64,000 nucleotides of DNA from Flavobacteria bacterium RIFCSPLOWO2_12_FULL_35_11 (GTDB taxonomy: Bacteria > Bacteroidota > Bacteroidia > Flavobacteriales > Flavobacteriaceae): assembly GCA_001800975.1 (NCBI GenBank), contig MGWK01000035.1:1-64000 (forward strand), read 5' to 3'. The notes beneath the pieces are model-generated. The model worked only from the letters and a program-made list of their open reading frames with translations, searched no databases and was not told where the DNA came from. This document shows, piece by piece, positions 51,432-59,839 of this stretch. Both the position numbers and the translations under genes were made by a program. Numbering within the stretch: position 1 is the first letter of the stretch; each line of letters opens with the position of its first letter.

Positions 51432-51803
51432 ATGAATAAATTATCTATAAAAATAATAATACCGCTTTTTTTTGCTATTTTTTTAAGCATAACGAACTCA
51501 TATTCACAAAGTGAAAATGAAAAAATCAATACCTTAATTGAACAAAAGAAGGCATTTAATAAAACGAATAAGAATATAATTGTCTTTAAAATTCAAATTT
51601 ATAACGGCAATGAAACGCAGGCTTATGCCATTAAGAGAAATTTTGAATCAGATTTTCCAGAATATCGCACAAAAATTATTTACAAAACTCCTGAGTGGAA
51701 AACACATGCTGGAAACTTCAGAACTAGATTGGAAGCTGACAAGGCTTTAAATACCATAAAATTAAAATATTCCGGAGCCATTGTTTTGGAAGAAAAGATT
51801 TGA
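51432..51803 (+). CDS. Secreted SPOR-domain protein
   Basis: A 123-residue protein: signal peptide ending SNSYSQ-like ITNSYSQ, short helical linker, then a SPOR fold (about 48-118: FKIQIYNGNETQAYAIKRNF, PEYRTKIIYKTPEWKTHAGN, FRTRLEADKALNTIKLKY). SPOR domains bind glycan strands stripped of peptide stems, typically at division sites. It is small and has no catalytic domain, so it may be an accessory envelope factor. It converges with dnaG, 3 bp separating the stop codons. Confidence 0.85.
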   Translation: MNKLSIKIIIPLFFAIFLSITNSYSQSENEKINTLIEQKKAFNKTNKNIIVFKIQIYNGNETQAYAIKRNFESDFPEYRTKIIYKTPEWKTHAGNFRTRLEADKALNTIKLKYSGAIVLEEKI

Positions 51804-51806
51804 GCT

Positions 51807-53798
51807 TTAGACCACCACTCTATTTAATCGTTCAAATAAAAGTTTTCTTAGATTATTATAGTTAATAAGTGATTCAAACTCCTGTTGACGTTTATCTTCA
51901 TTTTCATAAGTAATAAATGACAAAGAATTTATTTTTTCTTGTATCAAAATCCTCCTTAAATTGTAAATAACGTCTTGTACATCTTTCAAAAGAACACTTT
52001 CACTTTCTTTAGTTTTAGGAAAAATGTTTTTACGTTTCCAGTCATAAAGTACATGCTTTTCATCGTCCATTAAAATGGTGGTAACTAAATTGGCAACCTC
52101 GCTATTTTCATGATTTACCAGTTTATCTACAGAAATTATTTCTTCTTGATTTAACTGATGAATTATTTCGTAATAAATATTTTTAAAAACTTTGTTGGTA
52201 AATTCTACCTCATCATCCTGCAAATTCAAGTAGATTTCCTTTGAGACCACATTATTGAATTTTACCTTTTTTATGGGCTGAAAATCGTGGTCATCCGGCT
52301 CTTCTCCAGCCACAAAATCAACAAATTCAACCTCTTTATTTCCATACAGTAATAAGATTCTTAAAATTTCCCTTTCGAAAATTTGAAGCATGTTTATTTG
52401 TTCATATTGCGGCGTTATTTGCAGAACGGGTTCTGAAGGTCTTTCCTGAACTGGCCTGGAAGAGGCTTCTCTTTGTTCCTTTTTATCGATTTGCGCCAAC
52501 TCATTGAACAGCACATTTTCAGAAATATCCATAATTCTGGAACATTCCTGAATATAAACTTCACGCTGAATTCTGTCTGGAATTTTAGAAATACTGACAA
52601 CAATATCACGAATTAATCCGGCTTTTTTAACAGGGTCATGCTGTGCTTCTTCCATCAATAAAGCCACTTTAAAATTGATGAAATCTTTGGAATTTTGTTT
52701 TAAATATTCTTTAAGCTCTTGGCTAGTTATTTTTTTGGAAAAACTGTCAGGATCGTCTCCGTCAGGAAACATCACCACTTTTACATTCAATCCTTGCTCT
52801 AAAATGAGGTCAATTCCTCGAATGGAAGCACGCATTCCGGCAGCATCGCCATCAAAAAGAATCGTGATATTTTTTGTAAGACGGTTTATGAGTCGGATTT
52901 GATTTTCAGAAAGCGCGGTACCTGAAGAGGAAACCACATTTTCAATGCCTGCCTGATTTAATGAAATCACATCGGTATAACCTTCAACCAAAAAGCAATT
53001 GTCATCTTTGGCGATGCTTTGCTTTGCGTAATAAATACCATATAAAACATTGCCTTTATGGTAAATTTCGCTTTCTGGCGAATTTAAATATTTGGCCGCT
53101 TTTTTATCGTTGACCAAAATTCTGCCTCCAAAACCAAGAACACGCCCGCTCATACTGTGAATCGGAAACATTACACGGCCTTTAAAACGGTCGAATTGTT
53201 TTGTTCCTGTTGATGAGAGCAAATCGTCTTTAACAATGGTGAGTCCGGTAGATTCCAGATATTTAAGGTTGTATCCTTTATTTAACGCTTCGGATGAAAA
53301 GGCATCCCACTCGTTCAACGAATAACCCAATTGGAATTTCTGAATCGTTTCATCAGTAAATCCGCGTTCTTTAAAATAACTTAACCCAATTGCTTTTCCC
53401 TGATCGGTTTTCAACAACGTTTCATGAAAATAATCACGCGCATATTCCGAAACAATAAACATGCTTTCGCGCTCATCAGCCTGATGTTTTTGTTCGTTGC
53501 TTTGTTCGGTTTCCTCTATTTCAATATTGTATTTTTTTGCCAAAAAACGAATGGCTTCAGGATAGGAATAATGTTCCTGCTCCATTAAAAAAGTGACCAC
53601 ATTCCCGCCTTTTCCCGAACTGAAATCTTTCCAAATCTGTTTCACGGGAGAAACCATAAACGACGGACTTCTTTCTTCGGAAAACGGACTTAATCCTTTG
53701 TAATTGCTTCCAGATTTTTTCAATTGGACAAACTCACCAATAACCTCCTCAACACGGGCAGTTTCAAAAACTTTATCTATGGTACTTCTGGAAATCAA
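51807..53798 (-). CDS. dnaG: DNA primase with degenerate zinc-finger domain
   Basis: Makes RNA primers at the replication fork. The 663 residues include the N-terminal domain, the TOPRIM catalytic core (LVEGYTDVISLNQAGIENVV, ILFDGDAAGMRASIRG) and a helicase-binding C-terminal domain. The zinc-binding motif is lost: the usual CPFH reads SPFS (S37, S40) and CFGCG reads DFSSG (D58, S61). The surrounding fold (GSNYKGLSPF, SPSFMVSPVKQIWKDF, GGNVVTFLM) is kept. I chose the TTG start at 53798 because MISRSTIDKVFETARVEEVI is the family N-terminus and no ATG fits. It follows clpX after a terminator. Confidence 0.95.
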   Translation of the reverse strand: MISRSTIDKVFETARVEEVIGEFVQLKKSGSNYKGLSPFSEERSPSFMVSPVKQIWKDFSSGKGGNVVTFLMEQEHYSYPEAIRFLAKKYNIEIEETEQSNEQKHQADERESMFIVSEYARDYFHETLLKTDQGKAIGLSYFKERGFTDETIQKFQLGYSLNEWDAFSSEALNKGYNLKYLESTGLTIVKDDLLSSTGTKQFDRFKGRVMFPIHSMSGRVLGFGGRILVNDKKAAKYLNSPESEIYHKGNVLYGIYYAKQSIAKDDNCFLVEGYTDVISLNQAGIENVVSSSGTALSENQIRLINRLTKNITILFDGDAAGMRASIRGIDLILEQGLNVKVVMFPDGDDPDSFSKKITSQELKEYLKQNSKDFINFKVALLMEEAQHDPVKKAGLIRDIVVSISKIPDRIQREVYIQECSRIMDISENVLFNELAQIDKKEQREASSRPVQERPSEPVLQITPQYEQINMLQIFEREILRILLLYGNKEVEFVDFVAGEEPDDHDFQPIKKVKFNNVVSKEIYLNLQDDEVEFTNKVFKNIYYEIIHQLNQEEIISVDKLVNHENSEVANLVTTILMDDEKHVLYDWKRKNIFPKTKESESVLLKDVQDVIYNLRRILIQEKINSLSFITYENEDKRQQEFESLINYNNLRKLLFERLNRVVV

Positions 53799-53852
53799 TG
53801 GTGTTTGTTTTTTGTATTTTAAGTTTTCTAAATTACAATTATTACTGACAAA

Positions 53853-53891
53853 AAAAAACTGTCCAAGGAATTTTAACCTTTGAAACAGTTT
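53853..53891 (-). terminator. Terminator of clpX
   Basis: Interrupted stem AAACTGT..AAGG / CCTT..ACAGTTT, followed on the minus strand by a T-run of eight. Located between the clpX stop and dnaG start. Confidence 0.7.
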
Positions 53892-53916
53892 CTTTTGAAT
53901 TTATTTATTTTTAGCT

Positions 53917-55158
53917 TTATGAAACAGCTTTTAACTTTTTAATGGTCGATCTGTTAATTTTATCTTCGGCGTAATCTTTCGTAATTTTAAGCTCTTTATC
54001 ACTGGTTCCCGGCAACTCAAACATGGCATCGGTTAAAATCGCTTCACACAAAGAACGAAGTCCGCGAGCGCCCAGTTTATATTCAACCGCCTTGTCAACG
54101 ATATACATTAAAGACTTTTCGTCAATGGTAAAATCAATGCCATCCATTTTAAACAATTTTTGGTATTGTTTTATGATGGAGTTTTTAGGTTCGGTTAAAA
54201 TCATCCTCAAAGTTTTTTCATCTAAAGGATCCATATGCGTCAATACCGGCAAACGGCCAATAATCTCTGGAATTAAACCAAAATCCCTTAAATCTTTCGG
54301 AATAATGTATTTTAACATATTTGCTTTGTCAACAACATCACCTTTTATGGAAGCGCCATAACCAACTTCTTGACGGTTGAGTCTTTTTCCAATTACTTTA
54401 TCAATACCGGAAAATGCGCCTCCGGCCATAAATAAAATATTTTTGGTATTCACTTCAATAAATTTTTGGTCGGGATGTTTTCTTCCACCTTTAGGCGGAA
54501 CATTAACTACCGAACCTTCCAATAATTTTAACAATGCCTGTTGAACGCCTTCTCCTGAAACATCTCGGGTAATTGAAGGATTGTCGCCTTTACGGGCAAT
54601 TTTATCAATTTCATCAATAAAAACAATACCGCGCTCTGCCTTGCTTACATCATAATCTGCCGCCTGCAATAAACGCGTTAAAATGGTCTCCACATCTTCA
54701 CCAACATAACCCGCTTCGGTTAAAACTGTGGCATCCACAATACAAAACGGCACATTTAACATTCTTGCGATGGTACGTGCAATTAAGGTTTTGCCGGTTC
54801 CTGTTTCACCAACAATGATAATATTGCTTTTTTCTATTTCAACCTCTTCCTCATCTTTTGAGTCGGGTTGCAGCAAACGCTTGTAGTGATTGTAAACCGC
54901 AACAGCCATCACGCGTTTTGCCTGATCCTGCCCAATCATATACTGATCGATAAACGCTTTAATTTCTTTTGGTTTTTTAACAATCAAATCGTGAGTAAGG
55001 GTAGAGGAATTACTTCCGGCAATTTCTTCCATCACAATTCCGTGAGCCTGTTCAATACATTTGTCGCAAATATGTGCGTCTAAACCTGCGATAAGCAAAT
55101 CTGTTTCCGGCTTTTTACGGCCGCAAAACGAACATTCCAACACTTCATCTTTCGCCAT
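53917..55158 (-). CDS. clpX: ATP-dependent unfoldase ClpX
   Basis: Hexameric AAA+ unfoldase that feeds proteins to ClpP. The 413 residues start with the zinc-binding domain ([13 protein letters not shown] ... [10 protein letters not shown], four Cys intact), then Walker [15 protein letters not shown], pore loop GYVGEDVE, Walker [15 protein letters not shown], the RKH loop region and sensor 2 [14 protein letters not shown]. The IGF-type ClpP-binding loop region is conserved in place (RLPVLTHMD nearby). It lies 60 bp after clpP with a small GCAGTT/AACTGC hairpin between. Confidence 0.97.
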   Translation of the reverse strand: MAKDEVLECSFCGRKKPETDLLIAGLDAHICDKCIEQAHGIVMEEIAGSNSSTLTHDLIVKKPKEIKAFIDQYMIGQDQAKRVMAVAVYNHYKRLLQPDSKDEEEVEIEKSNIIIVGETGTGKTLIARTIARMLNVPFCIVDATVLTEAGYVGEDVETILTRLLQAADYDVSKAERGIVFIDEIDKIARKGDNPSITRDVSGEGVQQALLKLLEGSVVNVPPKGGRKHPDQKFIEVNTKNILFMAGGAFSGIDKVIGKRLNRQEVGYGASIKGDVVDKANMLKYIIPKDLRDFGLIPEIIGRLPVLTHMDPLDEKTLRMILTEPKNSIIKQYQKLFKMDGIDFTIDEKSLMYIVDKAVEYKLGARGLRSLCEAILTDAMFELPGTSDKELKITKDYAEDKINRSTIKKLKAVS

Positions 55159-55218
55159 CCTTTTATTTCTTAGTTAATAGTTTTTCGCAGTTTTACAACT
55201 GCAGGTATTTTAATAATA

Positions 55219-55878
55219 TTATTTTCTGATCAAAACTTCATCAATCATTCCGTAAGCTTTTGCTTCATCGGCTTTCATCCAATAATCACGATCTGAATCA
55301 TGATGCACTTTTTTCATGGTTTGACCGGAATGTTTCGAAATTATTTGATACAATTCGTCTTTTAATTTCAATATTTCACGTGTTGTAATTTCGATATCAC
55401 TAGCCTGACCTTGAGCACCGCCCAAAGGTTGGTGAATCATCACGCGTGAATGCGGCAATGCCGAACGTTTTCCTTTTGTTCCTGCACACATTAAAACTGC
55501 GCCCATTGATGCGGCTATTCCTGTACAAATTGTAGCAACATCAGGTTTTATGAATTGCATGGTGTCGTAAATTCCCAGACCGGCATAAACGCCTCCGCCC
55601 GGTGAATTGATATAAATGGAAATATCTTTTGAACTGTCTACACTTTCCAAAAACAACAATTGAGCCTGAATGATGTTGGCAACATAATCGTCAATTCCTG
55701 TTCCCAGAAAAATAATTCTATCCATCATTAAACGCGAGAACACGTCCATTTGCGCAACGTTTAACTGACGTTCTTCAATAATATAAGGCGTTAGACTGCT
55801 TACCAATTTATCATAATACATACTATTGATTCCTTGGTGCTTAGTCGCGTATTTTTTAAATTCTTTTCCGTAATCCAT
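55219..55878 (-). CDS. clpP: ATP-dependent Clp protease proteolytic subunit
   Basis: Serine protease of 219 residues forming a double heptameric barrel. The catalytic triad is readable: Ser in TGIAASMGAVLMCAG, His in RVMIHQPLGGAQGQ, Asp in the HHDSDRDYWM segment. YINSPGGGVYAG is the oxyanion-loop signature. N-terminal extension of about 25 residues could be a propeptide. First gene of clpP-clpX; trigger factor, the usual upstream neighbour in many bacteria, is absent (an unknown gene diverges instead). Confidence 0.97.
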   Translation of the reverse strand: MDYGKEFKKYATKHQGINSMYYDKLVSSLTPYIIEERQLNVAQMDVFSRLMMDRIIFLGTGIDDYVANIIQAQLLFLESVDSSKDISIYINSPGGGVYAGLGIYDTMQFIKPDVATICTGIAASMGAVLMCAGTKGKRSALPHSRVMIHQPLGGAQGQASDIEITTREILKLKDELYQIISKHSGQTMKKVHHDSDRDYWMKADEAKAYGMIDEVLIRK

Positions 55879-55906
55879 TTTACAGGGTTTTAAAGTATTA
55901 AGATTA

Positions 55907-55914
55907 CAAAGATA
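55907..55914 (-). promoter_or_regulatory. Putative -7 box for clpPX
   Basis: TATCTTTG on the minus strand is a full TAnnTTTG match, 28 bp before the clpP ATG. Confidence 0.55.
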
Positions 55915-55992
55915 TGAAGTATTTATTTATTTTAACTGAAATTAATATTTGAGTTTATTTATCTAAAATTAATGTAATTTTTTATCTTATTT

Positions 55993-56010
55993 TATTATGC
56001 GTGCATAATA
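55993..56010. promoter_or_regulatory. Perfect 18-bp palindrome, candidate repressor operator
   Basis: TATTATGC-GT-GCATAATA, eight bases per arm with no mismatch. Its centre is 21 bp upstream of the -7 box centre at 56022, covering the -33 region of the promoter. Confidence 0.55.
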
Positions 56011-56016
56011 TTATTA

Positions 56017-56031
56017 GCTATCTTTGATAGC
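56017..56031 (+). promoter_or_regulatory. -7 box inside a perfect inverted repeat
   Basis: TATCTTTG (56019-56026) is a full TAnnTTTG match inside GCTATC-TTT-GATAGC. It drives the gene at 56071 with a leader near 38 nt. A third palindrome, TTTGATATCAAA, lies at 56037-56048. Confidence 0.5.
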
Positions 56032-56070
56032 AAATTTTTGATATCAAACCATTAATAAAAATTACAAACA

Positions 56071-56577
56071 ATGAAATACACTTTATTAACACTCTCCTTA
56101 TTTATTTTTTCAATAAGCAGTTACGCGCAAGAATTTGTAAACGGAACTATTATAACCACTCGTTATGACACCATAACCAATGTGAAAATTGAAACCCTCA
56201 GCAATGCTAAAAGTTTATTGCATTTAACTTATATTGATGCTGAAGGTAAAGAACAAAAACCGGATATTGAATCCATAAAAAGTTATACCAGAGGTGATGA
56301 AAATTTTACGCGCATCTACCATTCTGGCAAAATGATTTTGGTAAAACAAATCACTGCCGGGAAAAAATTAAACTTATATGAAAGAGATTATAACGGCTTA
56401 ACAACTTACTATGTAGAAAAAGTTTTTGATGAAATCCTCAAAGTTCCTGCATCAGGCTCAAAATTCAATAAAGTCTTGGGTGATTTTTTAAGTGACTCTC
56501 CTGAAATTTCCCAAAAAATTAAATCTAAAGAATTACAAGACCTAAAAGAAATTGTAAAACTTTACAATAATGCTTAA
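56071..56577 (+). CDS. Secreted protein of unknown function
   Basis: A 168-residue protein with a clear signal peptide (LLTLSLFIFSISSYAQ). The mature part starts with a small beta-sandwich (EFVNGTIITTRYDTI, LTYIDAEGKEQKP, SGKMILVKQITAGKKLNLYE) and ends in a helical segment rich in Lys and Leu. I do not recognise a named domain; the beta part resembles the N-terminal beta fold often seen in flavobacterial envelope proteins of unknown role. Its promoter is surrounded by three perfect palindromes, so expression is probably tightly controlled. A strong terminator follows, so it is monocistronic. Confidence 0.75.
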   Translation: MKYTLLTLSLFIFSISSYAQEFVNGTIITTRYDTITNVKIETLSNAKSLLHLTYIDAEGKEQKPDIESIKSYTRGDENFTRIYHSGKMILVKQITAGKKLNLYERDYNGLTTYYVEKVFDEILKVPASGSKFNKVLGDFLSDSPEISQKIKSKELQDLKEIVKLYNNA

Positions 56578-56593
56578 TATTATGGTCAAGTAA

Positions 56594-56630
56594 AAAAAAG
56601 TCCGCTGATGCTTCATCAGCGGACTTTTTT
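56594..56630. terminator. Strong intrinsic terminator
   Basis: A 17-bp stem (AAAAAAGTCCGCTGATG with its complement) and loop CTT, followed by seven or more T. Located after the gene at 56071. Confidence 0.9.
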
Positions 56631-56654
56631 TATTTGATTTCTAACCTATTTAGG

Positions 56655-56662
56655 TATATTTG
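56655..56662 (+). promoter_or_regulatory. Promoter of the M1 peptidase gene
   Basis: TATATTTG (-7 box) with TTTG at 56633-56636, spacing 18 bp: the best full match to the Bacteroidota TTTG-N-TAnnTTTG promoter in the window. It places the start at about 56669 and supports the ATG at 56687. Confidence 0.7.
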
Positions 56663-56686
56663 AAATTCATTAACGCTATTCATAAA

Positions 56687-58279
56687 ATGAAAAATATTTT
56701 TACGTTTGTTTTTATATTGCTGGCATTTCAAGTTGTCGTTCACTCGCAAAACTATAAACTGCGCTTTGATGCCTTAGATCTGCAACATTATAATTTAGCG
56801 ATTGAAGTTAACGATTCCACAAACAATATTCAGGCAACCATGAATATTTCTTTAAAATTTAAACAATTGGTGACTGATTTTCAACTGGATTTGGTTCAAA
56901 AAGATTCTACAGGAAAAGGAATGCACATTGAATCTGTTTTTCAGAATAATGACAGCGTGGCGTTTACACATGCTGACAATAAAATTACCATTCAACCAAA
57001 CTTTGTGAACACTGACAGCCTATTTAACTTTGAAATAAAATATAATGGCGTTCCTAAAGACGGACTTATCATTGGCGAGAACCTTCACGGAGACCGAACA
57101 TTTTTTGCCGATAACTGGCCAAACAGGGCTCACAATTGGTTTCCTTGTGTAGACCATCCTTCTGACAAAGCAACGGTTGAATACACCGTTAAAGCGCCCA
57201 ATCATTATCAGGTAATTGCGAATGGCTACTTGTTTGAAGAAACCAATTTATCCAATGATTTAAAGCTTTACCACTATAAAAATGCCGAACCGCTGCCAAC
57301 AAAAGTGATGGTGATTGGCGTTGCACGTTTTGCGGTGCAACACCTTGGTGAAACGCACAATATTCCTGTTTCCACATGGGTGTATCCGCAAACCAAAGAA
57401 CAGGGATTTTACGATTTTGCCAACGCAAAAAACATCCTCAATTTTTTTATTGAAAAATTTGGCGAATACCCTTATCAAAAATTGGCAAACGTACAATCCA
57501 AAACACAATTTGGCGGCATGGAAAATGCCGGAGCTATTTTTTATTTTGAAAAAATAGTGACAGGAGAAAGAAATCATGAAGATACTATCGTCCATGAAAT
57601 TGTGCATCAGTGGTTTGGAAACTCTGCCTCAGAATCAGACTGGCCGCATCTATGGTTAAGTGAAGGTTTTGCAACCTATTTCACCGATTTATATATCGAG
57701 GAAACAGAAGGAGAAGCAGCTTTTAATAAAAGATTAAAAGCAGAGCGGGAAACTGTTTTGGATTTTTACAAAATAAAACAAACTCCAGTTATTGATACAG
57801 AAAATACCAATTTAATGAGTTTATTAAATGCAAACTCCTATGAAAAAGGCGCTTGGGTGTTGCATATGCTCAGGAAAAAATTAGGTGACGAAACTTTTTG
57901 GAAAGGAATTAAAACCTATTATGAAAAATTCAAGTTGAACAATGCTTCAACCAACGATTTTAAAAAGGTTATGGCCGAAGTTTCCGGTGAAAATTTGGAT
58001 GCTTTTTTTTCGCAATGGCTTCAAAAAGCAGGACACCCCATTTTAAAAACATCATGGCTTTATAACAATAATATGCTTCGGCTAATCATTAGCCAAACCC
58101 AGAAAACTTCTTTTCAGTTCCCACTTGATGTTGAATTGGTTTACACCGACGGCACTTCGGAAATAAAAACCATTGAAGTTTCCGATATTGCAATTCCCTT
58201 TGAAATCGCAACAAACGGAGAAGTAAAGGAAATTAAATTTGATCCAAATACTTGGTTGTTATTTGAGTTGGTTGATTAG
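56687..58279 (+). CDS. M1-family zinc metallopeptidase (aminopeptidase)
   Basis: Zinc aminopeptidase of 530 residues with a signal peptide (MKNIFTFVFILLAFQ ... VVHSQ), so it acts in the periplasm or outside. The exopeptidase motif GGMENAGAIFYF and zinc site HEIVHQWFGN with the distal Glu in WLSEGFATYF are intact, as is the later catalytic Tyr region (NSYEKGAWVLHML). It lacks the long C-terminal ARM-like domain of PepN-type enzymes. A longer frame starts at a TTG nine codons upstream, but that lies within the promoter, so I use the ATG. Confidence 0.93.
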   Translation: MKNIFTFVFILLAFQVVVHSQNYKLRFDALDLQHYNLAIEVNDSTNNIQATMNISLKFKQLVTDFQLDLVQKDSTGKGMHIESVFQNNDSVAFTHADNKITIQPNFVNTDSLFNFEIKYNGVPKDGLIIGENLHGDRTFFADNWPNRAHNWFPCVDHPSDKATVEYTVKAPNHYQVIANGYLFEETNLSNDLKLYHYKNAEPLPTKVMVIGVARFAVQHLGETHNIPVSTWVYPQTKEQGFYDFANAKNILNFFIEKFGEYPYQKLANVQSKTQFGGMENAGAIFYFEKIVTGERNHEDTIVHEIVHQWFGNSASESDWPHLWLSEGFATYFTDLYIEETEGEAAFNKRLKAERETVLDFYKIKQTPVIDTENTNLMSLLNANSYEKGAWVLHMLRKKLGDETFWKGIKTYYEKFKLNNASTNDFKKVMAEVSGENLDAFFSQWLQKAGHPILKTSWLYNNNMLRLIISQTQKTSFQFPLDVELVYTDGTSEIKTIEVSDIAIPFEIATNGEVKEIKFDPNTWLLFELVD

Positions 58280-58312
58280 GGAAAAGAAATTAGAAAAAAT
58301 TCAATCTTTCAT

Positions 58313-58386
58313 CAACTTTTAACTTTTTAACATTTAACTTTTCAACTTTCTGGCTTTCCAACTTTGTAACTTATTAACTTATTAAG
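58313..58386 (+). repeat. Degenerate AACTTTTTAAC repeat
   Basis: About seven imperfect units of AACTTTTTAAC type (AACTTTTTAAC, AACTTTTCAAC, AACTTTGTAAC, AACTTATTAAC) fill the gap between the M1 gene and the helicase promoter. The complement (GTTAAAAAGTT) resembles the repeats at 3483 and 5711. Confidence 0.55.
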
Positions 58387-58389
58387 TAT

Positions 58390-58397
58390 TACCTTTG
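58390..58397 (+). promoter_or_regulatory. Putative promoter of the DEAD-box helicase
   Basis: TACCTTTG -7 box with TTTG at 58363-58366, spacing 23 bp; 14 bp before the ATG. Confidence 0.6.
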
Positions 58398-58411
58398 CAA
58401 AAAATAGAAGA

Positions 58412-59743
58412 ATGACCTTTTCCGATTTAAATTTAAACCGATTTTTATTGAACGCTTTAGACGACTTAGGCTTTACCGTTCCTACGCCAATTCAAGAAAG
58501 GGCATTTTCGGTGATTATGAGCAGTAAAGATGTTGTAGGAATTGCCCAAACAGGAACAGGTAAAACATTTGCTTATTTGTTGCCAATATTGAGACAACAC
58601 ACCTACTCTGATCAAAAACATCCAAGGGTCTTAATTATTGTTCCAACCCGGGAATTGGTGGTGCAGGTGGTTAAAGACATTAAAAGTTTGACGCCGTATA
58701 TGAACGTTCGATTTGCCGGAATTTACGGAGGCACCAATATAAATACAGATAAACAGCTTGTTCATGCAGGATTGGACATTTTAGTCGCCACACCGGGAAG
58801 ATTGTTGGATTTGGCTTTAGACGGCATTTTAAAACTGAAATTTATTCAAAAATTTGTGATTGATGAAGTTGATGAAATGATGAACCTTGGTTTTAGGCCG
58901 CAAATAATTACCTTGATGGATTTGTTGCCCAATAAACGCCAGAGTATTTTATTTTCTGCAACTTTAACCAAAGAGGTTGATGACTTGTTGGATACCTTTT
59001 TTAAATCTCCCGTTAAAATTGAAGTTGCAACCAGCGGAAGTCCGTTAGATACCATTCAGCAACAAGCCTATCCGGTTCCTAATTTTTACACGAAAGTCAA
59101 CTTTTTAAAAAATATCCTGCAAGACAAGAATACCTTTAATAAAGTATTGATATTTGTGAAAAACAAAAAACAAGCCACCATTTTATTTGATGAAATGGAT
59201 TTGGCGCTTCCAAAACAAGTGGCCGTCATCCATTCCAATAAAACGCAAAATTATCGTTTGCGTTCTGTTGAAAAATTTGAAAAAGGCAGTATTTCCATTT
59301 TAATCGCCACCGATATTATTGCACGCGGATTGGATTTAACAAATGTGAGTCACGTTATAAATTTTGACATTCCGAAAGAACCTGAAAATTATATTCACCG
59401 AATTGGAAGAACTGGCCGTGCCGAACAATTAGGAACTTCCATTTCTTTATTTACGGAAGCCGAAGCCGATTATTTGGGCGAAATTGAATTGTTGATGAAC
59501 CGGGAAATCGATGTTTTTGATCTTCCGGAATCAGTTGAAATTTCTACCCAATTGATTGATGAGGAAATGCCGAAATCCGAACTCGAAGACACTATAGAAA
59601 AGCGAACTGATATCGTTCCAAGCGGACCTGCTTATCACGAGAAAAAAGAAAAAAATGCACGCGTAAATTTAGGCGGGTCCTACCGCATGAAATTGGCCAA
59701 AAAATACAAAAAACCGCAAACACGCGGACAAAAAAGGAAATAA
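58412..59743 (+). CDS. DEAD-box ATP-dependent RNA helicase
   Basis: RNA helicase of 443 residues, with all motifs in order: Q motif (FTVPTPIQERAF), motif I AQTGTGKT, Ia PTRELVVQV, Ib TPGRL, II DEVD (instead of DEAD), III SAT, IV-V (IATDIIARGLD) and VI HRIGRTGRA. A Lys/Arg-rich tail (RVNLGGSYRMKLAKKYKK, then PQTRGQKRK) probably binds RNA. Roles in ribosome assembly or cold adaptation are typical for such proteins (RhlE/CsdA-like); which one cannot be decided here. The DEVD variant keeps the catalytic Asp-Glu. Confidence 0.95.
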   Translation: MTFSDLNLNRFLLNALDDLGFTVPTPIQERAFSVIMSSKDVVGIAQTGTGKTFAYLLPILRQHTYSDQKHPRVLIIVPTRELVVQVVKDIKSLTPYMNVRFAGIYGGTNINTDKQLVHAGLDILVATPGRLLDLALDGILKLKFIQKFVIDEVDEMMNLGFRPQIITLMDLLPNKRQSILFSATLTKEVDDLLDTFFKSPVKIEVATSGSPLDTIQQQAYPVPNFYTKVNFLKNILQDKNTFNKVLIFVKNKKQATILFDEMDLALPKQVAVIHSNKTQNYRLRSVEKFEKGSISILIATDIIARGLDLTNVSHVINFDIPKEPENYIHRIGRTGRAEQLGTSISLFTEAEADYLGEIELLMNREIDVFDLPESVEISTQLIDEEMPKSELEDTIEKRTDIVPSGPAYHEKKEKNARVNLGGSYRMKLAKKYKKPQTRGQKRK

Positions 59744-59776
59744 TTTTCGTTGCATTTTTAAGCGCAAAAACCGCCT

Positions 59777-59814
59777 AAAAAAACTCCTTAAAGAAATTCT
59801 TTAAGGAGTTTTTT
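59777..59814. terminator. Bidirectional terminator between helicase and OmpA genes
   Basis: Perfect stem with arms 59777-59794 and 59797-59814 (core ACTCCTTAAAGAA / TTCTTTAAGGAGT) and long A/T runs at both ends. Confidence 0.88.
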
Positions 59815-59839
59815 AATTTATGGAATTGTATAATCCTAC

